NCBI RefSeq assembly: GCF_000328475.2
Contig: NC_026499.1
Location: 1 to 64,000, forward strand
Length of the DNA: 64,000 nucleotides
Direction of reading: 5' to 3'
Origin: Mycosarcoma maydis
Taxonomy: Eukaryota > Basidiomycota > Ustilaginomycetes > Ustilaginales
The first letter of the stretch is position 1. Each line of letters opens with the position of its first letter. Positions 30,253 to 39,690 of the stretch are shown here, piece after piece. The notes under the pieces were generated by a model. That model was not told the DNA's origin. It searched no databases and was given only the letters and a program-made list of their open reading frames with translations. The position numbers were made by a program, and so were the translations under genes.

Positions 30253-31974
30253 ATGACGCAGCCTAGCTCCAAGTTCAGTATACCTTTGGGTCCTTATACG
30301 ATTTACGATCCCAACACAGGCATCTATGCTTCCAGATTGCCACCGCCCCAGGCTGCGTCCAAAACTGTCTTTGACTTTTGCTTGGGCAGTGTGAGCTTCG
30401 ACGATGCCGGTACAGCCATCACGGACTGCTCCACAGGTAGATCTATCTCGTACGGCGAGCTGAGGCTACAATCGCAACGATTCGGCCTCGGCCTGATCAC
30501 CAAAGCGCAGCTCAAGCCCGGCGACACGATCCTTGTAGCGCTGCATTCTTCGATCGACTTTGCCGTCTCTGTGATGGCTGCCCAATTTGCCGGTCTCCGC
30601 GTCGCGCTCGCCAACCCTGATTATGCGCGCAAGGAGCTCAGGCACGTATACAGGCTGGTCAAACCCAAAAAGGTCATCATGCATAGCACATACCTTGGTC
30701 GAGCTGCTGCTGCCAATGTGAAAACTTTCACCGTCATCCTGACCGATACAAAGCTCGGTCGAGGCGGTGTGCTATCGATTGGCGAACTGCTGGCAGACGA
30801 AGCGCTAGCAAAGGCAGCAAAGCCGTTTTTGCCAGACGATTTGAATACGACCGCTTATCTTCCATCGTCGTCAGGCACCACAGGTCTGCCCAAAGCGGTT
30901 GAAATCTCGCACAGGAACGTGGTTTCGATGCTTTCTATGAACCTCAATACTCCTGGGTTCGTGCCTGACGAACTCAAGGGCGAGCAAATGCGCATGCTCA
31001 CGTTCCTGCCCTTCTTCCACGCCTACGGCCTTGTCGGTCAACTCCACCTCATTCTTGCGCTGCGAGGTCAGCTTTTTATCCTTCGCCCTTTTACAGCACA
31101 GGCGTTTTGCGACGCTGTACCGGCGCACAAGATCAATATGCTCAACTTTGTGCCACCAGCACTGACCAAGCTGATCAAGCATGCTGGTATCGATAGAAAC
31201 GTCTTCGCCACGGTCAAGCGCGCGCGTTGTGGAGCTGCGCCGCTGGATGCAGAGACGGAAGCCAAATTTGCCGAATTGACGGGTGTCCAGGTCAAACAGG
31301 GTTGGGGAATGACCGAGCTGACATTGGCAGGATTGGATCCGTCTAGCGGACAGCAAAAGGCTGGTTCGGTTGGATGTTTGATCGCGGGCACGCTTGCCAA
31401 AGTGGTCGATGTGTCTAGCGGTGAACCGGTGCAAACGGGACAGCGCGGCGAGCTGCTCATCAAAGGTGACCAAGTGTTCAGAGGCTACCTTGCGAATCCC
31501 CAAGAGACCGAAGCAGCCTTTACCGCTGACGGCTTCTTCCGCACTGGTGATGTCGTCATTGTGGATCCGCATACTGGCGAGTTCACCGTAGTCGATCGAC
31601 TGAAGGAACTGATCAAGTATCAAGGCTTTCAAGTTGCGCCTGCCGAACTCGAAGGTGTCCTGGTCACGCACCCCAAGATCGCCGCAGCAGCCGTGGTGGG
31701 AAGGTTGGACCAATCCAAAGCCACTGAATTGCCATGTGCCTTTGTCCAACTTAGTGATCAGGCAAAGCAACACGCCGCGTCGTCCACCGACGACTTGGCC
31801 AAAGAGATCGACCAGTACGTCCGCTCCAAAGTGTCGCACCACAAGTTTTTGCGCGGAGGCATCCACTTTGTCGACCAAATCCCCGTCAGTGCGAGCGGCA
31901 AGATTCTGCGCAAAGACGTCAGAGCGCTGCTTGAAACGCTCCCGCAGCTATCTTCGCCGCGAGCAAATCTGTAG
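30253..31974 (+). CDS. 4-coumarate-CoA-ligase-like acyl-CoA synthetase
   Basis: This is a 573-residue ANL-superfamily adenylating enzyme. The AMP-binding loop is SSSGTTGLPKAVE (about 205-217), followed by the ATP-binding GWGMTEL (about 349-355), the hinge segment VDRLKELIKYQGFQVAPAELE (about 445-466) and the C-terminal catalytic lysine motif VSASGKILRKDV (about 545-556). The order and length match 4CL-like fungal enzymes that activate phenylpropanoid, medium-chain or other aromatic or fatty acids to CoA esters. The C-terminus ends SSPRANL; this is at best a weak peroxisomal targeting signal, so peroxisomal location is uncertain. The start ATG lies in a CATACCATGAC context and is the first in frame. 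The substrate cannot be assigned by reading. Confidence 0.9.
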   Translation: MTQPSSKFSIPLGPYTIYDPNTGIYASRLPPPQAASKTVFDFCLGSVSFDDAGTAITDCSTGRSISYGELRLQSQRFGLGLITKAQLKPGDTILVALHSSIDFAVSVMAAQFAGLRVALANPDYARKELRHVYRLVKPKKVIMHSTYLGRAAAANVKTFTVILTDTKLGRGGVLSIGELLADEALAKAAKPFLPDDLNTTAYLPSSSGTTGLPKAVEISHRNVVSMLSMNLNTPGFVPDELKGEQMRMLTFLPFFHAYGLVGQLHLILALRGQLFILRPFTAQAFCDAVPAHKINMLNFVPPALTKLIKHAGIDRNVFATVKRARCGAAPLDAETEAKFAELTGVQVKQGWGMTELTLAGLDPSSGQQKAGSVGCLIAGTLAKVVDVSSGEPVQTGQRGELLIKGDQVFRGYLANPQETEAAFTADGFFRTGDVVIVDPHTGEFTVVDRLKELIKYQGFQVAPAELEGVLVTHPKIAAAAVVGRLDQSKATELPCAFVQLSDQAKQHAASSTDDLAKEIDQYVRSKVSHHKFLRGGIHFVDQIPVSASGKILRKDVRALLETLPQLSSPRANL

Positions 31975-32197
31975 ACCGCATCGGCATCCCATCGCCATCC
32001 GAATCGGCGCTGCACACCAAGCAGATCCTGCGCCCCGCATCCCATCTCAGAACTACACGTAACAGACTTGCAGCAAACAGTGAAAGGCGTGAATTGATAC
32101 GAATACATGAGTGACGCTTGATCGTGACTACGAGCAACGAGAGAAATACAATAAAGAGACGGTGCAAAAGCTAGTTGCGCAGCGATCACGGATTCTG

Positions 32198-34960
32198 CTA
32201 CTGTTGTTGCGGGTTGAAACCGATCTGGTGGGAATTGACACCTTGCGCCTGCGCCTGCGCTTGCATGTGTGCCATATACTGTTGACGGATCTGGTGTTGC
32301 AGATGCGGAGGCAGATTCTGGAAGTTAGGCACGCCGCTCATCGGCATTCCGATTGCTGCGCCCTGTTGCTGCTGCGGTGTGGGCGACGCCGCAGAAGCCG
32401 CAGGAGATGCCTGCTGCAAACCAGGCGGTTGGAATCCAAATTGCTGTTGAGCTGCAAACTCGCCCATCGAGCCTAACGTCGCTGGGCTCGATGCAGACTG
32501 CATCTGAGAAGCATCAAAGCCAAGGTTGGATGATCCTGTGCGGTTGCGTCCTCCGACGCTCGTCATGCTGCCGACCGAGCCTGAGCTTCCCGGTCGAGTT
32601 TGGAATGCACCCTGTCCGCCACCCAGAGGTGTGCCCGCTCTTCCGGGCACCGCCGCTCCATATGCACTGGCAGACGGACTGGCCAGCGCTTGGCTTGGGC
32701 TGTCCGAATGACGGCTAACCGGCTGTGTCGTCGCCGGACTCGAAATGCCAGCTTGAGCTCCGTTTGGCATCGTAGCTGGGCTGCCGACCGTCGAGGTTGA
32801 GCCGGTCGAGGCATGACTACCCATCGCCTTCTGCCTCTGCAGAGCGGCGTTCTGCAACGAAGTCATGTGCTGAAGCTGCACCTGCAACGGCATGGCTTTG
32901 TAGCCGCTGATGTTAGCCTCCATGAAGGTGACCCATGGATGTGTGCCCTGTCCGCGAATATGTGATTGCAGAGCATGTAGGTTGACGAGCGCGTTCGGTC
33001 CAAAAGCCTGTATGAGCGCTTGAGCCTGCGGGTTGTTGGCAATGTTCTGCGCTGCAGCGGGCGGAGCAATCGGCACGGGCGGGGCTAACGACAAGTCAGG
33101 ACCTTTGCTCGACTGATGCGGTTGGTGCTGTGCTGCTTGTGATGCCGATGCTGCTAGTTGCTGACTCTGTTGACCAGCAGACGTCGACGATGAGACGGGC
33201 TCAGAGGCGGTCGTCGTCGGTGCGTCTGTGGGCAGCGGCTGATTGGAAACATACGACGGTGTTGCCGCGGCTGAATTATCCTGAGATGGATCTATATCTT
33301 TGCCGACAGCTCGTTTCCTGGGATCGTCGGAGCCAAGATCAGCCGTCGAGTCGCGCGAACGCTTTCTGCCATCTGGGAGAGGCGAGCTCGATGGACAAGC
33401 AGCGCTGAACAGAGCGATGAGCTTGTCAAAGAGTGCAGGAATTGGTGATGAAGGCGCATGCTCGCTGCGTGGGAACGGCTCGAGCCGCGGCAAGGCACCA
33501 CTGGTTGGCGCTCGTCCACTAGGGTCGACCGACTTACCGGCTTGGTCAGCAATACTGGCAAGATAGCCCAAATTTGCTTGCAATCGCACGGCAGCTTCGC
33601 GATAGATAGGGTCCATGGTGAGGTCTTTGGACTGCAAATCTACACAGAGTCGGATGAGCTCTTTGTTGATGCGCAGAATAAGAGCAACTCTACTTTCTCG
33701 AGCTGGAGTTGTCGGCACCGATTCACCCGACTGGCCTACCGAGGTACCGCCTACCGAGGTACCGACGACTGGCGACCTTCTCTCTGGTGTAGCAGGAGCT
33801 GAAGCAGGAGCTGAGGCAGTCGCAGCTTGGGTTGGAGGAACAGCTTTCACAGCAGGTGCTGCATCGACGTTCTCGACAGAAAGTGGGGATGGAGCCGCCT
33901 GTTCTTTGGCTGCAGAGGCCACACCTTTGGGCTGATCCGAGGCTGTAGCTTTTGACGGGTCTACCTGATCTTGCTTCGGTGAAAGGACATGATCTGACTT
34001 GCCATGATCCTTGGCAGCCGCCTCGTCGGATGGTGCTGGAGCAGTTGCTTGTGGTTGAAGTTGTGGTGCTGAGTCGGTAGCAGCGTTGGCGTTCGTACTA
34101 GCAGACTCGATTGATGCCGTGGCTGCTGTCGTGGCTGTGGGTTGTGTCGCCGACGCGCTGGGGTGAGAAATTGAGACGCTTGTCTCATGTGCGCTTTCTT
34201 GAGTTTGCGAAGGCTTGGTCGGCTCCGGTGCTGGAGCGGTTGCTGTTTCGGTGGATGTTTTGTTATCGCTGATAACGCTATTTGCCGTTTTTGTTGTGAC
34301 ACTTTCTGAGGTCAAAGGATCAGCAGCAGGCGGTGCAGGCGCAGAGCTCGGTTCTAGTGCAGGTGGAGGGTCTTTTGGCTCTGATGTCGGCAAAGGTGCT
34401 GCGGGGCTAGCGGGTCTTGTTGCAGGTGCAGGATACTGAGATGTATTTGGGGATACAGCAGCAACCGCTTGTGTAAGAGTGGGCGCAGCTTGGGTGGTTT
34501 CATTCGCTGGAGCCACGAGATCGGGTTGACCTGGAGCAGTTGTGGACGCACCATCCACGGCCGAAGCGACTGGTGTTGTGGAAGAATGATCAGCCACATC
34601 CATAGGTGCAGATGTCTGTTCGCTTTGAGTCGGTTGTGATGTGGTGAGGTACTGGAGTGTCGTTTTGTTCTGATCAGGAGTCGCTTGAGGGGGCGTGGCG
34701 TCGGACCGGTGGAGGACGGCGCTTGGCGGCGCCGCGGCTGATGTCGTTGATACTGATGCTTGCATACTATGGTTTGCTGCTTCTGTAGATGTCGAAGTTG
34801 GAGGCAGTGTGTCTTGCTGATCAGTGGGCACCAAAGACAACGGCTGAGACACTTGTGCCTGAGCCGTTGGCTGAAAAGTGCCAGATGTGAACGCGACTGA
34901 AGCGGAAGCAGCTGTAGAGCTCTCTGTTGGTGAGAGGATGGGTTGCGGTTTGGGATCCAT
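32198..34960 (-). CDS. SS18/SSXT-domain protein, Q/P/S/T-rich
   Basis: The protein has 920 residues from the ATG at 34960; the frame is open upstream but has no ATG that suits it better. The first 420 residues are low complexity, rich in Ala, Pro, Thr and Ser. A compact domain at about 424-476 reads RVALILRINKELIRLCVDLQ then REAAVRLQANLGYLASIAD. This matches the SSXT domain of SS18 (human SS18 has NLVYLATIAD at the same place). The rest is Gln/Ser/Gly/Pro-rich, ending in a run of MAHMQAQAQAQ and NPQQQ, again like SS18. SS18 proteins are subunits of SWI/SNF-type remodelling complexes, so a nuclear coactivator role is inferred. A repeated GTSVG in the leader comes from a 12-bp duplication (about 33735-33760). 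The assignment rests on one short domain. Confidence 0.7.
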   Translation of the reverse strand: MDPKPQPILSPTESSTAASASVAFTSGTFQPTAQAQVSQPLSLVPTDQQDTLPPTSTSTEAANHSMQASVSTTSAAAPPSAVLHRSDATPPQATPDQNKTTLQYLTTSQPTQSEQTSAPMDVADHSSTTPVASAVDGASTTAPGQPDLVAPANETTQAAPTLTQAVAAVSPNTSQYPAPATRPASPAAPLPTSEPKDPPPALEPSSAPAPPAADPLTSESVTTKTANSVISDNKTSTETATAPAPEPTKPSQTQESAHETSVSISHPSASATQPTATTAATASIESASTNANAATDSAPQLQPQATAPAPSDEAAAKDHGKSDHVLSPKQDQVDPSKATASDQPKGVASAAKEQAAPSPLSVENVDAAPAVKAVPPTQAATASAPASAPATPERRSPVVGTSVGGTSVGQSGESVPTTPARESRVALILRINKELIRLCVDLQSKDLTMDPIYREAAVRLQANLGYLASIADQAGKSVDPSGRAPTSGALPRLEPFPRSEHAPSSPIPALFDKLIALFSAACPSSSPLPDGRKRSRDSTADLGSDDPRKRAVGKDIDPSQDNSAAATPSYVSNQPLPTDAPTTTASEPVSSSTSAGQQSQQLAASASQAAQHQPHQSSKGPDLSLAPPVPIAPPAAAQNIANNPQAQALIQAFGPNALVNLHALQSHIRGQGTHPWVTFMEANISGYKAMPLQVQLQHMTSLQNAALQRQKAMGSHASTGSTSTVGSPATMPNGAQAGISSPATTQPVSRHSDSPSQALASPSASAYGAAVPGRAGTPLGGGQGAFQTRPGSSGSVGSMTSVGGRNRTGSSNLGFDASQMQSASSPATLGSMGEFAAQQQFGFQPPGLQQASPAASAASPTPQQQQGAAIGMPMSGVPNFQNLPPHLQHQIRQQYMAHMQAQAQAQGVNSHQIGFNPQQQ

Positions 34961-35034
34961 TGTGGAATGCGCGTCACGGAAGCAGCTGTTGCAGAGGGTA
35001 TACGAACGGCAATACAAGAATCGTGAATGAGGAG

Positions 35035-35047
35035 CCCTAACCCTAAG
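35035..35047 (-). promoter_or_regulatory. Telobox upstream of the SS18-like gene
   Basis: The minus strand reads CTTAGGGTTAGGG, two telomere-type units, about 75-87 bases before the start codon of the gene transcribed on that strand. Fungal Myb-type telobox proteins are known to bind such sites; function here is inferred. Confidence 0.5.
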
Positions 35048-35268
35048 ATCGACAAGGCCGATCGGCGTTGGAAGTGAAGCAAGCGGATGAAAGACGAGCA
35101 GCCGGAGCTCGATGTGTGAGTTGAAATAGACAAGCTTTTGACAGTTGCGCAAAGAGGTAAAGAAAGAGCGAGGTGAAACGGATGAAAGACTTTGGTCGTG
35201 AGTAGGATGATGTGGTCAAAACGCAAAAGCCGAGGAAAGCGAAGAAGTGAGAATAATCGTATTTCACC

Positions 35269-35292
35269 AATCGTGAATCGTGAATCACGAAT
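35269..35292 (-). repeat. Dispersed motif cluster
   Basis: AATCGTGAATCGTGAAT is followed by CACGAAT: three overlapping half sites of the dispersed quasi-palindrome. Confidence 0.7.
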
Positions 35293-35903
35293 GGCACAAC
35301 CGAAGCACAAACACGAACACGGAAGCAGCGCAGACACGAGAAAATGTCTTTGTGGTCCACAATCGTGAATCACGAATTACGAGTCGTGAGTCAAAGTTGG
35401 CTCTGTCCTTTCGGCTCGAAAGCTATCAAAGTCACGAGTCTAATATTCACGATCAACTTTTTGAAATATTCACAAATACTGGATTCACGATTCATACAGT
35501 ATTTGGGTGTCGTCAACGCGTTTGCCGTTCAGTAACAGCCAAAAGGAAGAAAAAGGAAATTGTGAATGAAACGTGGTTGCCACCAAAGCACGAGTTGTGA
35601 GAGAGAGTACCTTTGACGTTCAGTACGTCCAGTGAGGAGGGTCATTTTCTAGCCTTAAATTACGAATATTTAATTACGAATGTGAATATTTCTCAGCATT
35701 TCGTTTTGTTTTCGGAAGAATCAGAATCGTGAATCGAGAATGTCATCGGCCACGACTCGTGGAAGAGAACTCAAGACTCACGCTGTGATGGTCAAGCATG
35801 CCCTGTAGGTCTCGCGATGAATCGATGGATCGCGCTTGAGATTGAGGTGCTGTCACGATCAACCCGAGGTACGGGGAATACAGTACAGTTGGAGCTCATC
35901 GGC

Positions 35904-38672
35904 TCACATGTCTTTGACCAGCCTGAGACATTCGGCCATCACCTGCAAGAGACCTCTGCGTGCTTCCTGAACGTGTGCTGGCATGGAACTCGTTCGGAGC
36001 TGCTTCAGGTGATGGCCAAGACTCTGCTGCAGCAGGGTCTGCATTTGCGCTTGCTCGAATCCTCCTCGGCCCTTTAGAATTTTGCCTTGAGGTTCTGACA
36101 GGTACTGCAGCACATTCAACAGTACGCAGCTGGCTCGTAGACTAAGATTGATGCCGTTGAGTTGCATCTCGGCTTCCATGTCAGCACCGTTCCTGTTCGG
36201 ATCTGCGACAGTAGGCCAAAGGTCAGCTTGTTCCCAGTTGTTCCTCTCGACATCTTCGGATCGATCGAGCACAATGTTGGAAAGTAGCACCGAAAAGAGC
36301 CTATCGATCGTCATCAAAGCTTCAATAGTTGTGCCGGACTCGGATACCGTCGCCAGTAGAGCCAAAGAAGCCATCCTTGTGGCCAGCGATGCTTCTCCTT
36401 CATCGCTGTCCGAGCTCGCTTGGGATGATCCGCTCATTTTGCTGGCTTTGCTACGTCTCTTGTATGCCCAGTCGTCTGCCTCTGAGAGACCGAGAAGCAC
36501 CCTGAGACGCAAGCTGAGTCGGTCTTGCGGTTCGTCTGCTATCTCTTGCGCCAAGCTTGCTGCCGATCGACGTTCCGTAGCGACAAAATAGGTCAACACC
36601 GGTTCGACCTGCAACAGGTTGACAAGCAGCTCAATCCAGGCTCTGCGCACCATGGTATGATCCTCCAAGAGCAGTTGCTCGCATGCCTGTGCAAGGACCG
36701 ATGTGGTGCTGAATAACTTGCTTCCATCTTGCGTTTCGCCTGTTTTTCCCCCGGTAGGCTCTAGAGAGAATGTGGCAATTCTCATGCAGACATCGGCCGA
36801 GAGCGATGCCAGATTGGTGAGTGCAAGCAGTGATTCGAATTTCTGCAATCGAGACGCTGCTTGACACAGCAAAAGGCTGCAGATGAGCGATGCTACTGAC
36901 ACAAGGCCGTCCGTAGAGGGAAAGAGTAGGCTAGGATTCAAAGAGATCAATAGCTTGGCCAGCGCCTGCAATGGTGCCAGGTCGTCCGAGGTGATTTCGA
37001 CGGCTGTCGATTCTTCTGAGGAGCGTGCGAAGAGACCTTCTGATTTCGACCGAGACGCCTGCAACGTGTGCAAAACGGGAGCTGAAAGAGCCAGAGCTGC
37101 CTTGAGCGCTCCCTGTTGCACAGCCTTGCCACGCATGATGCGATCTTGCTTGGTCAGCAGCGCTAGCAAAGCGGAACCGCAGGCTCGACGTACGCTTTTG
37201 CTTGGATTGAACTGCCAGCCAGAGTTATTTGCTGTCGCATCCGCTGCAGCCTTTCCAGAAGAGGGATGAGGCCCAGTAACAGCGATCGCACAGAGTGTTT
37301 CTACGCCTCTAGCTTCGAATACCGCGGTGCATCTCTGTTCTACTGAGGCCGTCGTTTCGAGCTCGTCTTGCTCCTGTGGTTGGCTGCCACCTTGCTTTTC
37401 GCCCTGAGCATCGGCAAACTTCCGAAGACGACGTACCTGCCTCTCCTCGGCGGTGAGAATGGGTGGATATGCGGTGATGTTGGACAGGATGGTGGCAAGA
37501 CCAAGCTGAAGCGCGCCATCGAACCTTTGACTGTCGATGCCCAACGTTTGGCTGCGCTCCGATGCGTTTGGCGGAATGAGGTCAAAGCTTGTGCATAGTA
37601 CTTGGAGAAGCTGCCGATCGACTGTGATGCGCTCCTTGAAAGTCGGCTGGACAGTGAGATAGGCCAACACTTCCAGGCAGCTGAGCTCAACGGTTCGTCG
37701 GATCTCTGTATGAGAAATTTCGACGCAAGGTGCTTGAGATGGCGACTGGCAAGGCTGAGATACATTGGCAAGCAGTTCGTCATGAACTGTGCGATAGAGC
37801 GCCTCGTCCTTTCTCCTACGTTGCAATCTGGCCTCTTGGATTTGGCGGACGTGGTCCTGTTGCGATGTTGGTTGGGCTGATGCTACTTGTGAGAGGCCAT
37901 GCACAGCCTCAGAGTCAGTCGCACGATACACTTTGATGTCAGCGAGACCGGCAACGATGGCGACTGCATCTGAGCTACGCTGTTTCTCGGACGAACTTGT
38001 AGTGCCGTGTGATACGCTGGCAATGTCAAGCCAATCGAGAACAGCTTGCTGCCCAGCAAGGTATTTTCGTGTAGCGTTGGAATTTGCGGCGGCAGAGAAC
38101 AGCTCTGCTACTGCCAAGCTGACAAGCGTCTCGTCCGAGAGTGCCCAGATCGAGTGTGCTGTCTGATTCTGGTTGCCTTTGCGGCGCTGTGTAAGGGCAT
38201 TGCATGCTTCGGGGGCCTCGAGCACCAGATTGAGTATTCCGTCTGCAATGAGAATGTCATGCGCTTCATTGGCAAGCACGCTGAACAGAGCTGAGAAAAA
38301 GTTGAGAGCCGAAAGGAGGCTATGTGGTGTTGTATCGGCCAGCCTTGATCGTATGACGGGTGTCAAAAGCTGCGCAATGTTCTCGTCGATGTTATTGGCA
38401 CGAGTCGTGTCCGGTTTGCTACTCTTGAATGGGACACGGACATTTGTTGAGGAGGAGCGCGAGGCGAGCGTAAGTAGCGCGGTGCTGCGCGCCTGTTTGA
38501 GGTTGACAAGAGCCGATGCATGATCATTATACGTCAATGGTTGACTCAATCGACCACCTTGTACGTGAGAAAGCGGCGCAAAAGCATCGACAAAGGTTTG
38601 TGCGGTGGCGGTAGACAGTGGGTCATCCGATATCGAGAAGCTGCGAATACTATCCACGAGCTCCTCCTGCAT
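35904..38672 (-). CDS. UCS-domain myosin chaperone (UNC-45/Cro1/She4/Rng3-like)
   Basis: The protein has 922 residues from the ATG at 38672; the frame upstream has no ATG. It is almost entirely helical repeats, as in armadillo-type UCS proteins. Diagnostic stretches lie in the C-terminal half: LQKFESLLALTNLASLS, then LEDHTMVRRAWIELLVNLLQ and, after an acidic insert (SDSDEGEASLATRMASLALLATVSES), LSLRASCVLLNVLQYLSE. There is no N-terminal TPR domain, as in other fungal members. UCS proteins fold and stabilise myosin motor domains, and so support cytokinesis, endocytosis and polar growth; myosins are the expected partners. The stop is followed directly by the spacer shared with the SS18-like gene. 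No intron is needed. Confidence 0.82.
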   Translation of the reverse strand: MQEELVDSIRSFSISDDPLSTATAQTFVDAFAPLSHVQGGRLSQPLTYNDHASALVNLKQARSTALLTLASRSSSTNVRVPFKSSKPDTTRANNIDENIAQLLTPVIRSRLADTTPHSLLSALNFFSALFSVLANEAHDILIADGILNLVLEAPEACNALTQRRKGNQNQTAHSIWALSDETLVSLAVAELFSAAANSNATRKYLAGQQAVLDWLDIASVSHGTTSSSEKQRSSDAVAIVAGLADIKVYRATDSEAVHGLSQVASAQPTSQQDHVRQIQEARLQRRRKDEALYRTVHDELLANVSQPCQSPSQAPCVEISHTEIRRTVELSCLEVLAYLTVQPTFKERITVDRQLLQVLCTSFDLIPPNASERSQTLGIDSQRFDGALQLGLATILSNITAYPPILTAEERQVRRLRKFADAQGEKQGGSQPQEQDELETTASVEQRCTAVFEARGVETLCAIAVTGPHPSSGKAAADATANNSGWQFNPSKSVRRACGSALLALLTKQDRIMRGKAVQQGALKAALALSAPVLHTLQASRSKSEGLFARSSEESTAVEITSDDLAPLQALAKLLISLNPSLLFPSTDGLVSVASLICSLLLCQAASRLQKFESLLALTNLASLSADVCMRIATFSLEPTGGKTGETQDGSKLFSTTSVLAQACEQLLLEDHTMVRRAWIELLVNLLQVEPVLTYFVATERRSAASLAQEIADEPQDRLSLRLRVLLGLSEADDWAYKRRSKASKMSGSSQASSDSDEGEASLATRMASLALLATVSESGTTIEALMTIDRLFSVLLSNIVLDRSEDVERNNWEQADLWPTVADPNRNGADMEAEMQLNGINLSLRASCVLLNVLQYLSEPQGKILKGRGGFEQAQMQTLLQQSLGHHLKQLRTSSMPAHVQEARRGLLQVMAECLRLVKDM

Positions 38673-39690
38673 TGCAACGGTGTTGCCACTGTGCAGTTTG
38701 CAGGGGTGCGCTTGCAGTGTTGCAGTGTTTGTCGATGATTCGAGTGATGGCCTTGCTCGTCGCTGATAGTGGTGCACCGTGTTGGTTGGTTGTAGTAAGC
38801 TGCTTTCTCGAAAGTGGAGCTCATTCGTGATTAGTTTGACTCACACTTCGGGATTCGGAACATGGTCTTCGTGATTCGTGATTTTCCTGTGATTTTTTTA
38901 GGTATATTTTCAAGTGTGATTCGTGATTGTGATTCGTGATGCTCAGTTGCCAACTCTGAGAGTCTGTGTGTCGTGAGTTGATCGTGAGTGGAAATTTTTT
39001 CGGAAGACGAACACGGAAGGGTGAAGGGGGGTTCTTTCTTTTTCTTTTTCTTTTTTTTTTTGTGGTTATTCGGGATTAGTGGGCGCAAGGTGCGAGGTGT
39101 GACTTTGGACCAAGAAGAATTACGAATCGTGAATGATGAATGATGAATGATGAACGATGAATCGCCAACATCAATCACGGATCATACTTCTGTCTCGTCT
39201 TCTTTCATCTCTCGTCCCATCATCAACCGAAGCTCACCTGCAAAGGCTTGGTTTGTGAAGCCTCAGCCAAGTACCACCATCGTCGCTCGCCTCGATCACT
39301 CCCTTTTATTGCTCAAAGCGCCGTGTCTATCGGCTTGCTACACCTCCGCCTTGTCCTCGCCCTCGCCCGTGTCTTCGATTTCGCTCGCTTACCCGCTCCA
39401 CTTCTGAGTGGATTGCGGCGGCCAAGGTACACATTGGCTGGCAATCTATCTCCCAGCTCATAGCTGCAGCCGACACCGCATTTCGGAGCTAGCAACGTCG
39501 CCGTTATGCTCATCACAACATAGCAGAGCTTCCGCCTGATTCCAACTCTGTTCGTCGCTCTTTTCGCCCATCGCTACCTCATATCGAGCGGCTTTGTTTA
39601 ACGCAGACCGCACTTTGATACCAACGCGACTCTCGGTCTTCTTCTGTCGCTCGTTACGTTGGCCACGCCAGGCCATACACGCTTGTCATC
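38673..39690. promoter_or_regulatory. Divergent promoter region, UCS gene and RPC1
   Basis: About 1 kb separates the two starts. It contains dispersed motif copies at about 38865-38882, 38918-38941 and 39118-39134, a T-rich run at 39038-39061 and a GATGAATGATGAATGAT short repeat at 39132-39150. The 150 bases before RPC1 are pyrimidine-rich (CTCTCGGTCTTCTTCTG...), a common leader feature in these fungi. No gene was recognised. Confidence 0.45.

Larger units (their letters stand above)
34961..35903. promoter_or_regulatory. Upstream region of the SS18-like gene
   Basis: The telobox CCCTAACCCTAAG (35035-35047) lies about 75 bases before the SS18-like ATG. Copies of the dispersed motif occur at 35020, 35269-35292 and 35361-35390. 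The right part holds the 3' end of the UCS gene. No further gene was recognised. Confidence 0.45.

Noticed and set aside
30871..31878. 335-codon frame antisense to the acyl-CoA ligase
   Set aside because: It is a shadow of the conserved ligase frame.
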